Source: Pseudonocardia kujensis
Lineage (GTDB): Bacteria > Actinomycetota > Actinomycetes > Mycobacteriales > Pseudonocardiaceae
Assembly: GCF_021283305.1 (NCBI RefSeq)
Contig: NZ_JAJSOK010000003.1
Span: 124,001 to 188,000 of the forward strand
DNA length: 64,000 nucleotides
Direction: 5' to 3'
Every line of letters starts with the position of its first letter. The first letter of the stretch is position 1. This document shows positions 53,293 to 61,786 of this stretch, one piece after another. The notes below the pieces were generated by a model, which saw only the letters and a program-made list of their open reading frames with translations, was not told the DNA's origin and searched no databases. The position numbers and the translations under genes are program-made.

Positions 53293-54333
53293 TCAGTCCG
53301 CCAGGGCTTCCTCGCGCAACAGCTCCAGCGCCCGCAGAGCGGGGCGGTTGCTGTAGGCGAAGAGGACGGCGTCCTCGGACGTCGAGGCGCAGTCGAGCCG
53401 GTAGCGCGCCCAGCCGGGCACGGCGAGGATGTCCTTCGGTTCGAGGTCGAACGTGGTGTCGCCGACCTCGACCGTCGCCCGGCCCCGTACCGCGTGCAGG
53501 ATCGTGCTCGCGGTCGTCCTCGCGGGCCGACCGACGAAGCCGGGTCGCAGCCGCAGGATCCGGCAGTCGATCGTCGGCATCACCGGACCGCCGGTCCACG
53601 GGTTGGTGTACTCGAGCACGACACCCTCGGACTCGCTGCCGTCCACGTCGTCACCGATTGCCGCCAAGGCCCGCTCGGTCTCCGACCACGGGTAGTTGCC
53701 CACCGGGGAGGACGCGGTCTGCGGGGTCTCCCAGACCGGGTTGAGCCGGCCGTGGATATAGACGCGGCTGGAGAAGTCGTCGGGGACCCTGCTCTTCTGG
53801 GTGCGGTCGCCGAACAGCTCGAAGAAGCCCGCCTCGAAGCTGTTGGTCAGCGGGAAGTCGAGCCCGTCGAGCCACATCATGGGGCCCGACCCCTCGTGGT
53901 AGTGGTCATGCCAGTGCCAACCGGGGGTCAACAGGAGGTCACCAGGGCGCATGTGGACGCGCTCGCCGTTCACCGTCGTGTAGGCGGACTCGCCCTCGAT
54001 GATGAAGCGGAAGGCGTTGGCGGTGTGCCGGTGGGCCTGCGCGGTCTCCCCCGGCATGATGATCTGGATCCCGGCGAACAGGCTGTTCACGGTGGCGGGC
54101 GGGTCGGCCAACCCCGGGTTCACCAGCATCAACACCCGGCGCTCCGCCTCCTCGAGGGAGAGCGTCTCGGTGAAGTGCAGCATGTACGGCCGCAGGTCGG
54201 AGAAGGACCAGCGGTGCGGAACCGCCGCGCTGCGCGGCTCGGGGTGGAACAAGTCGCCGTAGTGCCGCCAGAGCGGCTCTGCGCCGAGCTTCGTGATCTG
54301 CGAGTAGGCGTGGTCGGTCGTTATCTCGGCCAT
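53293..54333 (-). CDS. Gentisate 1,2-dioxygenase-like bicupin
   Basis: A 346-residue bicupin Fe(II) ring-cleavage dioxygenase. The first cupin contains HRHTANAFRFIIEGESAYTTVNGE (iron-binding HxH, about 108-131) with DLLLTPGWHWHDHYHEG (late His); the second cupin is more degenerate (HAVRGRATVEVGD). Length and motifs match gentisate 1,2-dioxygenases (and the salicylate-cleaving variant). It would open the ring of gentisate to maleylpyruvate. ATG 54333 is chosen because longer readings cross the palindrome at 54374-54397. It is the first gene of the ring-cleavage operon. Confidence 0.88.
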   Translation of the reverse strand: MAEITTDHAYSQITKLGAEPLWRHYGDLFHPEPRSAAVPHRWSFSDLRPYMLHFTETLSLEEAERRVLMLVNPGLADPPATVNSLFAGIQIIMPGETAQAHRHTANAFRFIIEGESAYTTVNGERVHMRPGDLLLTPGWHWHDHYHEGSGPMMWLDGLDFPLTNSFEAGFFELFGDRTQKSRVPDDFSSRVYIHGRLNPVWETPQTASSPVGNYPWSETERALAAIGDDVDGSESEGVVLEYTNPWTGGPVMPTIDCRILRLRPGFVGRPARTTASTILHAVRGRATVEVGDTTFDLEPKDILAVPGWARYRLDCASTSEDAVLFAYSNRPALRALELLREEALAD

Positions 54334-54373
54334 TGAGAGCCAACCTTCCCATCGGACGAGCCGACGATCTGTC

Positions 54374-54397
54374 AGATGCTCAGTGTACTGAGCATCT
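54374..54397 (-). promoter_or_regulatory. Operator of the gentisate operon: TGCTCAG palindrome
   Basis: TGCTCAGTGTACTGAGCA (54377-54394) is the core of a perfect 11-bp-arm inverted repeat, 41 bases before the dioxygenase start. On the minus strand it includes TACACT, a -10-like box. The MarR gene directly upstream is the first candidate to bind it. Confidence 0.65.
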
Positions 54398-54467
54398 TGC
54401 GTGAACAGTTTCCGTGAACGGACGAGCCAGCACAAGCCCCGTGCGAGGGCGGACCCCGCCCGGCGGG

Positions 54468-54902
54468 TCAGAGCACCTCGCGCAACCGTTCCAGCAGCGG
54501 GATGGCGGCGGCCAGGCGCCGCTGCTCCGCCGCCGAGAGCTCGGTGGCGATGACGGCGGCGAAGCGCCCGTTCCAGGCCTCCCGCGTGTCGGTGACCCAG
54601 TCGCTTCCCTTGGACGTGACCTCCACGATCAGGCGCCGAGAGTCGTCGGGGTCGGTCCTCCGGTCGACATAGCCTTTCGCCTCCAGGGCCTGGACGACCT
54701 GGGCGGCCGACTGCGGCCGGATCATCTCGATGGCGGCCAGCGACGCCACCGTCGTCGGCCCTTTCTGCGCCACGCGCGCCAGCATGGAGGCCTGGCCGAG
54801 AGTCAGGTCCCCGTCCTCGCGCAGCCCCCTCACCTTCCGGACGAGCGGGCCGAGACAGGCCCGCAGCCGGGCGGCGACGTCCAGTGCGTCAGGAGTTGCC
54901 AT
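54468..54902 (-). CDS. MarR-family regulator next to the gentisate operon
   Basis: A 144-residue MarR protein with winged helix LTLGQASMLARVAQKGPTTVASLAAIEMIRPQSAAQVVQALEAKGYV, a wing at RRTDPDDSRRLIVEVTSKG (about 33-98) and dimerisation helices at both ends. Its start lies inside the 3' end of the aldehyde dehydrogenase gene, a 14-base overlap. It ends about 70 bases before the palindrome at 54374-54397, which is its most likely target. The probable ligand is an aromatic acid. Confidence 0.87.
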   Translation of the reverse strand: MATPDALDVAARLRACLGPLVRKVRGLREDGDLTLGQASMLARVAQKGPTTVASLAAIEMIRPQSAAQVVQALEAKGYVDRRTDPDDSRRLIVEVTSKGSDWVTDTREAWNGRFAAVIATELSAAEQRRLAAAIPLLERLREVL

Positions 54903-56457
54903 CGCCTTCGTCTTTCCTCTTCTGCCGGGCGTTCCGACCGCTGTCGGACCACGGATCAGGACGACGGTACCGCCCGGGGAGCCCCACCCCTTCCCAACGG
55001 GTCATGGCGTTGACGTGCACGAACTTTGGCTGGGTGTAACTGAACAGCTCGTCGATCCCCTCCTCGCGCCCGATCCCGCTGTTCTTCACGCCGCCGAACG
55101 ACGTCCCGGGGAAGTGTGCGGACACGCCATTCACCCAGACATAGCCGGCGTCGATGGCGTGGACGGTGTTGAGCGCGGTGGCGAGGTCGCGCGTCCACAC
55201 CGAGGCGGTCAGCCCGTACTCCACGTCGTTCGCCATCGCGACCACCTCGTCCGGTGTGGACCACCGCACGATCGACAGGACGGGACCGAACACCTCCTCA
55301 CGGAAGATCCGCATGTCCGGTGTGACGTCGGCAAACACGGTGGGGGCGACCCAGTAGCCCGCCGGGAAGCGCTCGCCGCGCAGGCTGCGGCCGCCCGCGA
55401 CCAGCCGCGCCCCGTCCTCGAGTGCGGTGTCGATGTGGCGCAGCACCTTCTCGTACTGCGCCCGGGAGTTCACCGGCCCCATGTCCGAGGCCGGGTCCCG
55501 CGGGTCGCCCACGGCCAGCCCGTCGACGAGCTCCGCCACCCGGGCGACGCCCTCGTCGTAGATGCTCTCGTGCAGGAAGAGCCTGCTCTGCGAGCCGCAG
55601 GACTGCCCCGCCCAGCTGAAGTTCATCCCCGCGACCGCCGCGGGCAGGGCCGCCTCCAGGTCCGCATCCGGGAACACGACCATCGGGTTCTTGCCACCGA
55701 GCTCGAGGCTGAGTGTCTTCACGTTCACCTCGGCGGCCGCCCGCTGCAGGGCCAGCCCGGTCGCGACGGAGCCGGTGAACGCGATGCGGCGGATCCGCGG
55801 GTCGCGCACAAGGGCGTCCCCCGCCACCGCTCCCATGCCGGTCACGATGTTCACCACGCCGCTCGGCAGGACCTGCCCGCAGATCTCCCCGAGAACGCAC
55901 GCGGAGAGCGAGGTCTGCTCGCTCGGCTTGATCACCATCGTGTTGCCGGCGGCCAACGGTGCCGCCATCTTCCCCGCGGCGAAGAAGATCGGGTGGTTGA
56001 AGGGCGTGATCCGACCGACGACGCCGTACGGCTCCCGCGTCGAGAAGTGCAGGCCGCGGGCGGTCGCCGGCACGGTCTCGCCCTTCAGCTCACCGGCAAG
56101 CCCGGCGTAGTACTCCAGGCTCTCGGCGGCGCGGGCGATGTCGAGACGCAGCTTGCGGACCGTGCTGCCCGAGTCGCGGACCTCGAGGTCGACGATCCGG
56201 TCCCGTTCGGCGCGCAGGGCGGCCGCCACCTCCACCAGCGCCGTGGCGCGATCGCGCGGGGGCAGCCCGGCCCACGCGGGGGCGGCCCGCTCCGCGGCGG
56301 CCGCGGCGAGCCGGACGTCCTCGGTGGTGCCGGCGGGCACCCGCCCGATGACCTCCTCGGTCGCCGGGTCGACCGCGTCGAGGAACGCCCCGTCCGAGGC
56401 GTCCGCCTGTTTCCCGTCGATCAGCATCCGGCCGTCGAGGAACTCCCCCGCGCTCAC
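54889..56457 (-). CDS. NAD(P)-dependent aldehyde dehydrogenase, module 3
   Basis: A 522-residue ALDH. Sites seen are PFNHPIFFAAGKMAAPLAAGNT, cofactor loop FTGSVATGLALQ, catalytic Glu in LELGGKNPMV and catalytic Cys in GQSCGSQSRLF. It shares the unusual GQSCGSxSR Cys loop with the ALDH at 21813, which suggests common origin or substrate class. It is about 25 residues longer at the C-terminus (a charged RRPDPWSDSGRNARQKRKDEG tail). GTG 56457 overlaps the LLM stop. It is likely to oxidise an aldehyde released by the module-3 monooxygenase. Confidence 0.9.
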   Translation of the reverse strand: MSAGEFLDGRMLIDGKQADASDGAFLDAVDPATEEVIGRVPAGTTEDVRLAAAAAERAAPAWAGLPPRDRATALVEVAAALRAERDRIVDLEVRDSGSTVRKLRLDIARAAESLEYYAGLAGELKGETVPATARGLHFSTREPYGVVGRITPFNHPIFFAAGKMAAPLAAGNTMVIKPSEQTSLSACVLGEICGQVLPSGVVNIVTGMGAVAGDALVRDPRIRRIAFTGSVATGLALQRAAAEVNVKTLSLELGGKNPMVVFPDADLEAALPAAVAGMNFSWAGQSCGSQSRLFLHESIYDEGVARVAELVDGLAVGDPRDPASDMGPVNSRAQYEKVLRHIDTALEDGARLVAGGRSLRGERFPAGYWVAPTVFADVTPDMRIFREEVFGPVLSIVRWSTPDEVVAMANDVEYGLTASVWTRDLATALNTVHAIDAGYVWVNGVSAHFPGTSFGGVKNSGIGREEGIDELFSYTQPKFVHVNAMTRWEGVGLPGRYRRPDPWSDSGRNARQKRKDEGDGNS

Positions 56458-57596
56458 GGCGCGGACCGCAGTCCGGCCTCGACCATCAGCGGCACGACCT
56501 TCTCGTTGAACTCGGCCAGCCCCTGGGCCATGTCGACCCAGCCGAGGGCGATACCGTCGTAGCCGAGCTCCTTGTACGCGACGAGCCGCTCCACGATCTG
56601 CTCGGCGGTCCCGACAAGCGGCATGCCGCCCCAGCCCGCCACCTTGTAACGCGCCATCTGGAGGTGCACCTCGGGCGAGAAGCTCTGGCTACCACCGGCC
56701 ATGGACCCGCGGATCTGGTTCTGCGCGGCCTCGAGGTCGCCGAGCTCGTCGACGTACCATTCGAAGTAGCGCCAGGCCTCGGCCTCGGTGTCCGCCAGCA
56801 CGACGGGCGCGAACGTGATCCGTCCGCCGCGCACGCCGAGCTCTTGCGCCCTCGCCTCCGTCCGACGGGCGATGCCCCCGACAATGTCGAGGTCCGGCCC
56901 GCCCTGGAAGGAGTAGTCGGAGTGCTTGAGGGCGAAGTCGAGACCCGCGCCTGAAGTTCCGGCGGACACGATGAGCGGACGCGGACGCTGCACCGGCTTC
57001 GGCTGGAGGTAGCCGCGCCGCACCGTGTAGTACTTCCCCTCCCATTCCACCTCGTCCTGCTCTGTCCACAACCGCTCGACCAGCATCAGCCACTCCTCGG
57101 CGGCTGCGTACCGGTCCTCGTGCTCGCGCTGGTCGATCCCGAACATCCCGAACTCGAGGGCGTTGTTCCCCGCCACGAGGTTGAGGCCGACCCGGCCCGC
57201 GCTGATCGCGTCGATGGTGGCGGCCATCTTCGCGGCAAGCATCGGGTGGAAGACCGGGATGTGGCAGGTGACGAACAGGTGGATCCGCTGCGTCACCGCG
57301 GCCATGCCCGCGGCCCACGTGAAGGTCTCGTACTGCTCGGCGTTGGCGTTCATCCGCCCGCCGTGCCCCCTCCACCGCCCGAGCGAGAGCAGGAACTCCC
57401 ACCCGGCGGCATCGGCGGCCTGTGCGACCGCCACGGTGTCCGGCCACGACAGCACGTTGGGTGCCGCCTCGGACATCACCATCCCGCCACTGATGTTGAG
57501 GCAGAAGATGCCGAGCTTCATCGCATTGTCGCCGTACATCGCCGAGGTCGGCTGTGCGGCCGCGGCCGGGGTCTGAGTCTGGGTCGCGACGTCCAT
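56454..57596 (-). CDS. LLM flavin-dependent monooxygenase (SsuD/SfnG/RutA-like), module 3
   Basis: A 380-residue TIM-barrel monooxygenase with NISGGMVM (about 34-41), GRWRGHGGRMN, VGLNLVAGNNALEFGMFG and HEDRYAAAEEWL, parallel to the paralogues at 23291 and 43703. ATG 57596 has GAGGAG upstream. It follows the third LigM-like gene by 35 bases in one operon and is coupled to the ALDH by GTGA. Reduced FMN must come from elsewhere, probably the reductase at 32519. Confidence 0.86.
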   Translation of the reverse strand: MDVATQTQTPAAAAQPTSAMYGDNAMKLGIFCLNISGGMVMSEAAPNVLSWPDTVAVAQAADAAGWEFLLSLGRWRGHGGRMNANAEQYETFTWAAGMAAVTQRIHLFVTCHIPVFHPMLAAKMAATIDAISAGRVGLNLVAGNNALEFGMFGIDQREHEDRYAAAEEWLMLVERLWTEQDEVEWEGKYYTVRRGYLQPKPVQRPRPLIVSAGTSGAGLDFALKHSDYSFQGGPDLDIVGGIARRTEARAQELGVRGGRITFAPVVLADTEAEAWRYFEWYVDELGDLEAAQNQIRGSMAGGSQSFSPEVHLQMARYKVAGWGGMPLVGTAEQIVERLVAYKELGYDGIALGWVDMAQGLAEFNEKVVPLMVEAGLRSAP

Positions 57597-57630
57597 GTCG
57601 TTCTCCTCGTTCCTCGTGACGACGAACCGG

Positions 57631-58992
57631 TCAGCGGATCGGAGCGGAGGTGTGCACCGTAGCCCGGATCTCGGTCTGGACGTGGCGCTCGACCCCGAGC
57701 TTGGCGGTCCCACCGTTCTCCTCGCCCCAGACCACGCTGACCTCCTTGCCGTCGACCGCCGCGTCGGCGTCGAGCATGCCGAGGGAGAAGAAGCCGCCGA
57801 CGTTGACGGTGTAGCCGCACATCGCCGAGATACCGACGAGCTCGTCCTGCGCACGGACCTGGTCGAACTGCACCCGTGCGTACCGACCCAGGGGCATGTC
57901 GAGGAACTTCGCCCCGGTGCCCCGCGGGGAGAACAGGCTGCTGGTGATGACCCGGGTGGCGTCCTCGTCGTTCCACCGCAGCCAGACCTTGCGCTTGCGC
58001 GGCTCGTCCTTGGTCGCCTCGAGCGCCTCCCGGCCGATGAAGTCGTGGTCGAACTTCATGATGTGGCCGTAGTCCATGTCCCACGGGGTCCGGTAGTAGT
58101 CCTCGATGTCGTCAGAGGCGAAGCTGCCCGCGATCGAGATCTTGGCCTCGTACCCGTCGCCCGGCAGCCACTCCCGGTAGGCGCGCATCCGCTCGTCGGT
58201 GTAGATCCCCGGGACCGGCTGCGAGAGATAGCCGGACTCGATCCCGGAGCTGTAGTAGGCGAGCGCGCCGCCGCGCACCAGGCCGAACTCCTCGCCCGCG
58301 GAGAGGAGCGCGTCGAGGACCCGCGGGCCGTCCTCGGACGGACCCCAGATCTCCAGGCCCATGTTGTCGTCACCGGGCGCGCCGGCCATCGTGTGCTTGA
58401 GCGCGCGCACCTGCGCGCCGCCCAGATCGAACTCGGTCATGCCGAAGAAGCGGACCTCGGGCAGCGCCCCGTCTGTGGCCTTCTCGAGGATGCTCTTCGC
58501 GAGCGGACCCTCGATCTCGTACCGGAACAGCCGCCGGCGGGCGTCACTGTCCGCGGTCCGCCGGTCCCAGGTGACCTCGACGTCGTACCCGCCGATCTCC
58601 GCCTGGTACTGGACCCAGTTCGCGCAGGCGCTCGGACCGACGAGGCTGACCTCGTCGTCCTCCAGGCCGAACAGCACCGACGTCCCGATCAGGTTGCCGT
58701 CGTACCCGCAGACCATGAACTGCTTGGACTTGTTGCGACCGAAGTTCTTGAAGCTGTTGATCCCGGTGTCCGACATCAGCCGGACGACGTCGGGACCCTT
58801 GAAGTACGCGTCGTTCATGTGGTTGGACTGGTCGAACAGCACCGCGCTCGACATCCACGCCGCCTGCTCGTCGCGCCAGTTGGAGTGCTGCGGGGCGTAG
58901 GCGAGGCTGAACAGCTTGAGCGGGGCGTTACGGAGCATGTCGACCGGCTTCGAGTACGTCGCCAGCTTCGCCTGCAAGCTCTCGTTGACCAT
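57631..58992 (-). CDS. LigM/DesA-like THF-dependent demethylase (GcvT fold), paralogue 3
   Basis: A 453-residue paralogue closest to copy 1. It has SNWRDEQ, AVLFDQSNHM, ESGYLSQPVPGIYT and DYYRTPWDMDYGHIMKFDHDFIGREALE, and a C-terminal barrel with GYTVNVGGFFSLGMLD. ATG 58992 is used; GGAAAGG lies upstream and longer readings add 11 unsupported residues. It is the first gene of the module-3 operon. Its promoter overlaps the GACAGG operator at 59120-59149 and the stop codon of the HutC-type GntR gene. Predicted role: methyl transfer from a methoxylated substrate to THF. Confidence 0.82.
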   Translation of the reverse strand: MVNESLQAKLATYSKPVDMLRNAPLKLFSLAYAPQHSNWRDEQAAWMSSAVLFDQSNHMNDAYFKGPDVVRLMSDTGINSFKNFGRNKSKQFMVCGYDGNLIGTSVLFGLEDDEVSLVGPSACANWVQYQAEIGGYDVEVTWDRRTADSDARRRLFRYEIEGPLAKSILEKATDGALPEVRFFGMTEFDLGGAQVRALKHTMAGAPGDDNMGLEIWGPSEDGPRVLDALLSAGEEFGLVRGGALAYYSSGIESGYLSQPVPGIYTDERMRAYREWLPGDGYEAKISIAGSFASDDIEDYYRTPWDMDYGHIMKFDHDFIGREALEATKDEPRKRKVWLRWNDEDATRVITSSLFSPRGTGAKFLDMPLGRYARVQFDQVRAQDELVGISAMCGYTVNVGGFFSLGMLDADAAVDGKEVSVVWGEENGGTAKLGVERHVQTEIRATVHTSAPIR

Positions 58993-59119
58993 CGTCTGCC
59001 TTTCCGTCGTTGGCGTGCAAGACACGGGTTCCGGGCTCGGACAGCGGGCCCGGCGAAGTCACCTCGGCTGTTCCGCGCGCCGCCGACCTGCGGCCGCCGC
59101 GCTCCCAACCGGCTTGCCG

Positions 59120-59149
59120 ACCCTAGATTTTCGCAGGCTTGCCTGTCAA
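59120..59149 (-). promoter_or_regulatory. Promoter and GACAGG operator of the third demethylase module
   Basis: Minus strand: -35 TTGACA (59144-59149), 18-base spacer, -10 TAGGGT (59120-59125). The palindrome GACAGG-CAAG-CCTGCG (59132-59147) covers the -35 and spacer, a degenerate member of the four-site set. Confidence 0.65.
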
Positions 59150-59961
59150 TAAGGCAGCCGGGCGACGGCAGGCGGGACTGTCGGTACCGCCGCGCCCGGA
59201 CGCCGCACGGTCTGCATGATCATCCGGTCGGCGCGGGTCCAGCCGATGGCGAACTCGCAGGTCCGTCCGTCGGCCAGCACGGTCACCTGCTCCTGGCGGA
59301 TGACCGGGTCGCCCTCGGTGATGGCCAGGCTCAGTGCGACCGACGGCCCGGCGAGCGCGGCCGCGAGGGCCGTCCTGATCTCGCCGACCTCGCACCCGGC
59401 CACCGCCACGACCGCCTGGTGCAGCGATCCGCAGGTGTCGATGTGGCCCGGCACGGCGTCGAGGTCGGGCGGGAGGTAGGAGGTCCAGAAGCCCGTCGGC
59501 TCGTCGTTGACGACGGTGACGTGCTCGACCATCACGCAGCCCGAGCCGCCCGGCAGGCCGAGCCGCTCGCGGACGATCGGCGGGGCCGTCATGGACCTGG
59601 CCTCCAGCACCTCGCGACGGGTCTGGACCTGCGCACCCTGAGGATGGAAGCCGCCGAGGCGGTCGACCCGATGGTCGAAGCGCTCCCCGACGACGAAGGT
59701 CCCGGTCCCGGGGCTGCGGCGGATCAGCCCTTCGCCGCGGAGGCTGTCGAGCGCGTCCCGCACGACGTTGCGGCTCACCTCGAAGTGGCGCTGTAGATCG
59801 TCCTCGGACGGAAGCCGTCCGCCGTCGCCGGTCAGCAGGGCCGCTCGGACGAGGTCCGCGACCCGCCGCACGGCGGTCTCGCGCGCCCGTCTGGTGAGGG
59901 ACTGCGCCCGGCGCCGCCGGAGCGCGATCAGTCGGCGGCGGCTCTCGTCGGGGATGGCCAT
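59146..59961 (-). CDS. GntR/HutC-family regulator (UTRA domain)
   Basis: A 271-residue regulator with an N-terminal winged helix (RVADLVRAALLTGDGGRLPSEDDLQRHFEVSRNVVRDALDSLRGEGLI, about 30-80, with GTGTFVVGE as the wing) and a C-terminal UTRA ligand domain. Its stop overlaps the -35 of the demethylase promoter, so it is well placed to control the GACAGG palindromes; HutC-type proteins bind such inverted repeats (family knowledge). ATG 59961 is used; a TTG at 60036 overlapping the SDR stop is an alternative. Likely ligands are aromatic acids or C1-pathway intermediates. Confidence 0.85.
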   Translation of the reverse strand: MAIPDESRRRLIALRRRRAQSLTRRARETAVRRVADLVRAALLTGDGGRLPSEDDLQRHFEVSRNVVRDALDSLRGEGLIRRSPGTGTFVVGERFDHRVDRLGGFHPQGAQVQTRREVLEARSMTAPPIVRERLGLPGGSGCVMVEHVTVVNDEPTGFWTSYLPPDLDAVPGHIDTCGSLHQAVVAVAGCEVGEIRTALAAALAGPSVALSLAITEGDPVIRQEQVTVLADGRTCEFAIGWTRADRMIMQTVRRPGAAVPTVPPAVARLPY

Positions 59962-60032
59962 GGCGCCAGTCTCGACCACGAGGACTCCGGACGACGAGCG
60001 TCCGGTGACGCGCGCCGCGGTCGCGGACCGCC

Positions 60033-60761
60033 TCAAAGCCGGAGCACCCCACCGTCGACGACGAGGACCTGGCCGGTCACGAAGCTCGCGGAGAGCAGCG
60101 TCGCCGCCCCTTCCGCGACCTCCACCGGGGTGGCCAGCCGGCCGAGCGGCGTGATCGTCGCTTGTGCGGCGAACCCGGCGTCATCGACCGCCGCCCGCGA
60201 CTGGTCGGACGGCACGAGCCCGGGGACGAGGGTGTTGACCCGCAGCCCGAGCGGCCCCCACTCGAGGGCGAGGACCCGCCCGAGGTTGACGAGCCCGGCC
60301 TTGGCCGCGGCGTAGTGGGCGCCGCCCGCGAGGGGCCGGAACGCCTGGCCCGACGCCACGTTGACCACGGCGCCGGAGCCGGAGGCCTGCCGGGCGAACG
60401 CCTGGCACATCAGGAATGCGCCGGTGAGATTCACCGCGAGGACCTGCTGCCACTCCGCGAGGCCGATCTCGAGGGCGGCGCCGCGTGGGAAGACCGCGGC
60501 GTTGTTGACCAGCCCGGAGACCGGACCTGCCACGGCCAGTCGGTCCCACAGCGCGGTCACCGAGCCCGGGTCGCCGACATCGCAGTGGGCCCCCGTGGCC
60601 TCGCCCCCGGCCTCGCGCAGGGCCCGGGCCGTCTCCTCCGCCTGGTCCGCCAGGACGTCCACGCACCAGACGTGTCGCCCGTCGGCGGCCAAACGGTGGG
60701 CGATCGCCGTACCGATGCCCTTACCCGCCCCGGTGACGACCACGGTGTCGGCCGGGCTCAT
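60033..60761 (-). CDS. Short-chain dehydrogenase/reductase (FabG-like)
   Basis: A 242-residue SDR: VVTGAGKGIGTAIAHRL (about 8-24), VNNAAVFPRG, catalytic region NVASGQAF and HYAAAKAG (Tyr/Lys), C-terminal VLVVDGGVLRL. The active-site Ser sits in VASGQ as in many FabG-like enzymes. ATG 60761 overlaps the LLM stop (ATGA). It lies in the operon that runs in from beyond the right edge (binding protein, isochorismatase-like, deacetylase-like, LLM, SDR). Substrate unknown. Confidence 0.87.
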   Translation of the reverse strand: MSPADTVVVTGAGKGIGTAIAHRLAADGRHVWCVDVLADQAEETARALREAGGEATGAHCDVGDPGSVTALWDRLAVAGPVSGLVNNAAVFPRGAALEIGLAEWQQVLAVNLTGAFLMCQAFARQASGSGAVVNVASGQAFRPLAGGAHYAAAKAGLVNLGRVLALEWGPLGLRVNTLVPGLVPSDQSRAAVDDAGFAAQATITPLGRLATPVEVAEGAATLLSASFVTGQVLVVDGGVLRL

Positions 60762-61786
60762 CGCCGGGCCACCGCCGGGTCGCGCGCCAGGACCGACGCC
60801 AGCCGGGGCAGCGCGTCGGGCTCCGGCACGTACTTGCAGAGCACGAGGTCCACACCGATCTCCGCATACGCCGCGACCCGCTCGCCGATCAGCTCGGCGG
60901 GACCCACAAGCTGCGCTCCCACCGCGCCGAGCTTCGGGATGACGAGCTCGGGCGACCGGGCGGTGGCCTCGGCTCGCAGCCGCGCCACCTCGTCCCAGCC
61001 GGCACGCTCGGTCTCCGCAGGCACCACGAAGGCGCTTAGCCCGAACCCGACGGTCCGGTTGTACCGCGCGGCGCGCTCCCGCATCCGTTCCACCGAGACC
61101 CGCGCAGTCTCCAGCACCTCGGCGAAGGGGCGCTCGGGGTCGGTGCCATAGTCGACGAACCAATGGTCGGCACAGCGTGCGACCATCTCGAGCCCGCGCC
61201 GGGAGCGGCTCACCGTGTAGAACGGCGGGGGCCCGCCCGCGGGGACCAGTGGCATCGGCGCCGCCGTGAACTCCTCACCCTCCTCGAGGTGCGCAGCGAG
61301 GTCGGCGTCCGCGGCCCACGTGGCGCGCATCGTCTCGATGTAGCGCTCGGCACGGGAGTACTTCTCCTCCTCCCCCGTGGGTCGCACAGTGCTGAAGAAG
61401 GTGTTCTCGGCGGTGTTCCAACCGGTGACGAAGTTGATCGCACTCCGGCCGGGGGCGACGCGGTCCAAGGTGGCGGCCATCTTGGCCGCGATGTTCGGGT
61501 GCCAGAAGTCCGGGTTCATCGCGGGCATGACCGTGATGCGGTGCGTGTGCGAGGCCACCGCCGCAGCCAGCACCCAGGACTCCAGGTCCGTGCCCAGATG
61601 ACGCTCGGCGAACAGCGCGATGTCGAACCCCAGCGATTCCGCCTCGGTGACGCTGTCGAGCGCGAGCCGGTACCCAGGATCGACCGTGCCGGGGTCGAGC
61701 CCCCGCCGCCCGGCCGCGTCCACCTCGCCGAGCCGCGCGGAGTGCGCGGTCACGTGCGGGATCGGTACGTAGATGCCGGTCTTCAC
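60758..61786 (-). CDS. LLM flavin-dependent monooxygenase, fourth paralogue group
   Basis: A 342-residue TIM-barrel monooxygenase of the FMN-dependent SsuD-like class, with AESLGFDIALFAERHLG, ITVMPAMNPDFWHPNIAAKMAATLDRVAPGRSAINFVTGWN and EKYSRAERYIE. It lacks the SGG motif of the three module LLM proteins, so it belongs to another subgroup. GTG 61786 with AAGGAG upstream overlaps the deacetylase stop (GTGA). It is grouped with an importer binding protein and an isochorismatase-like hydrolase, suggesting breakdown of an imported N- or S-containing compound. Confidence 0.85.
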   Translation of the reverse strand: MKTGIYVPIPHVTAHSARLGEVDAAGRRGLDPGTVDPGYRLALDSVTEAESLGFDIALFAERHLGTDLESWVLAAAVASHTHRITVMPAMNPDFWHPNIAAKMAATLDRVAPGRSAINFVTGWNTAENTFFSTVRPTGEEEKYSRAERYIETMRATWAADADLAAHLEEGEEFTAAPMPLVPAGGPPPFYTVSRSRRGLEMVARCADHWFVDYGTDPERPFAEVLETARVSVERMRERAARYNRTVGFGLSAFVVPAETERAGWDEVARLRAEATARSPELVIPKLGAVGAQLVGPAELIGERVAAYAEIGVDLVLCKYVPEPDALPRLASVLARDPAVARR

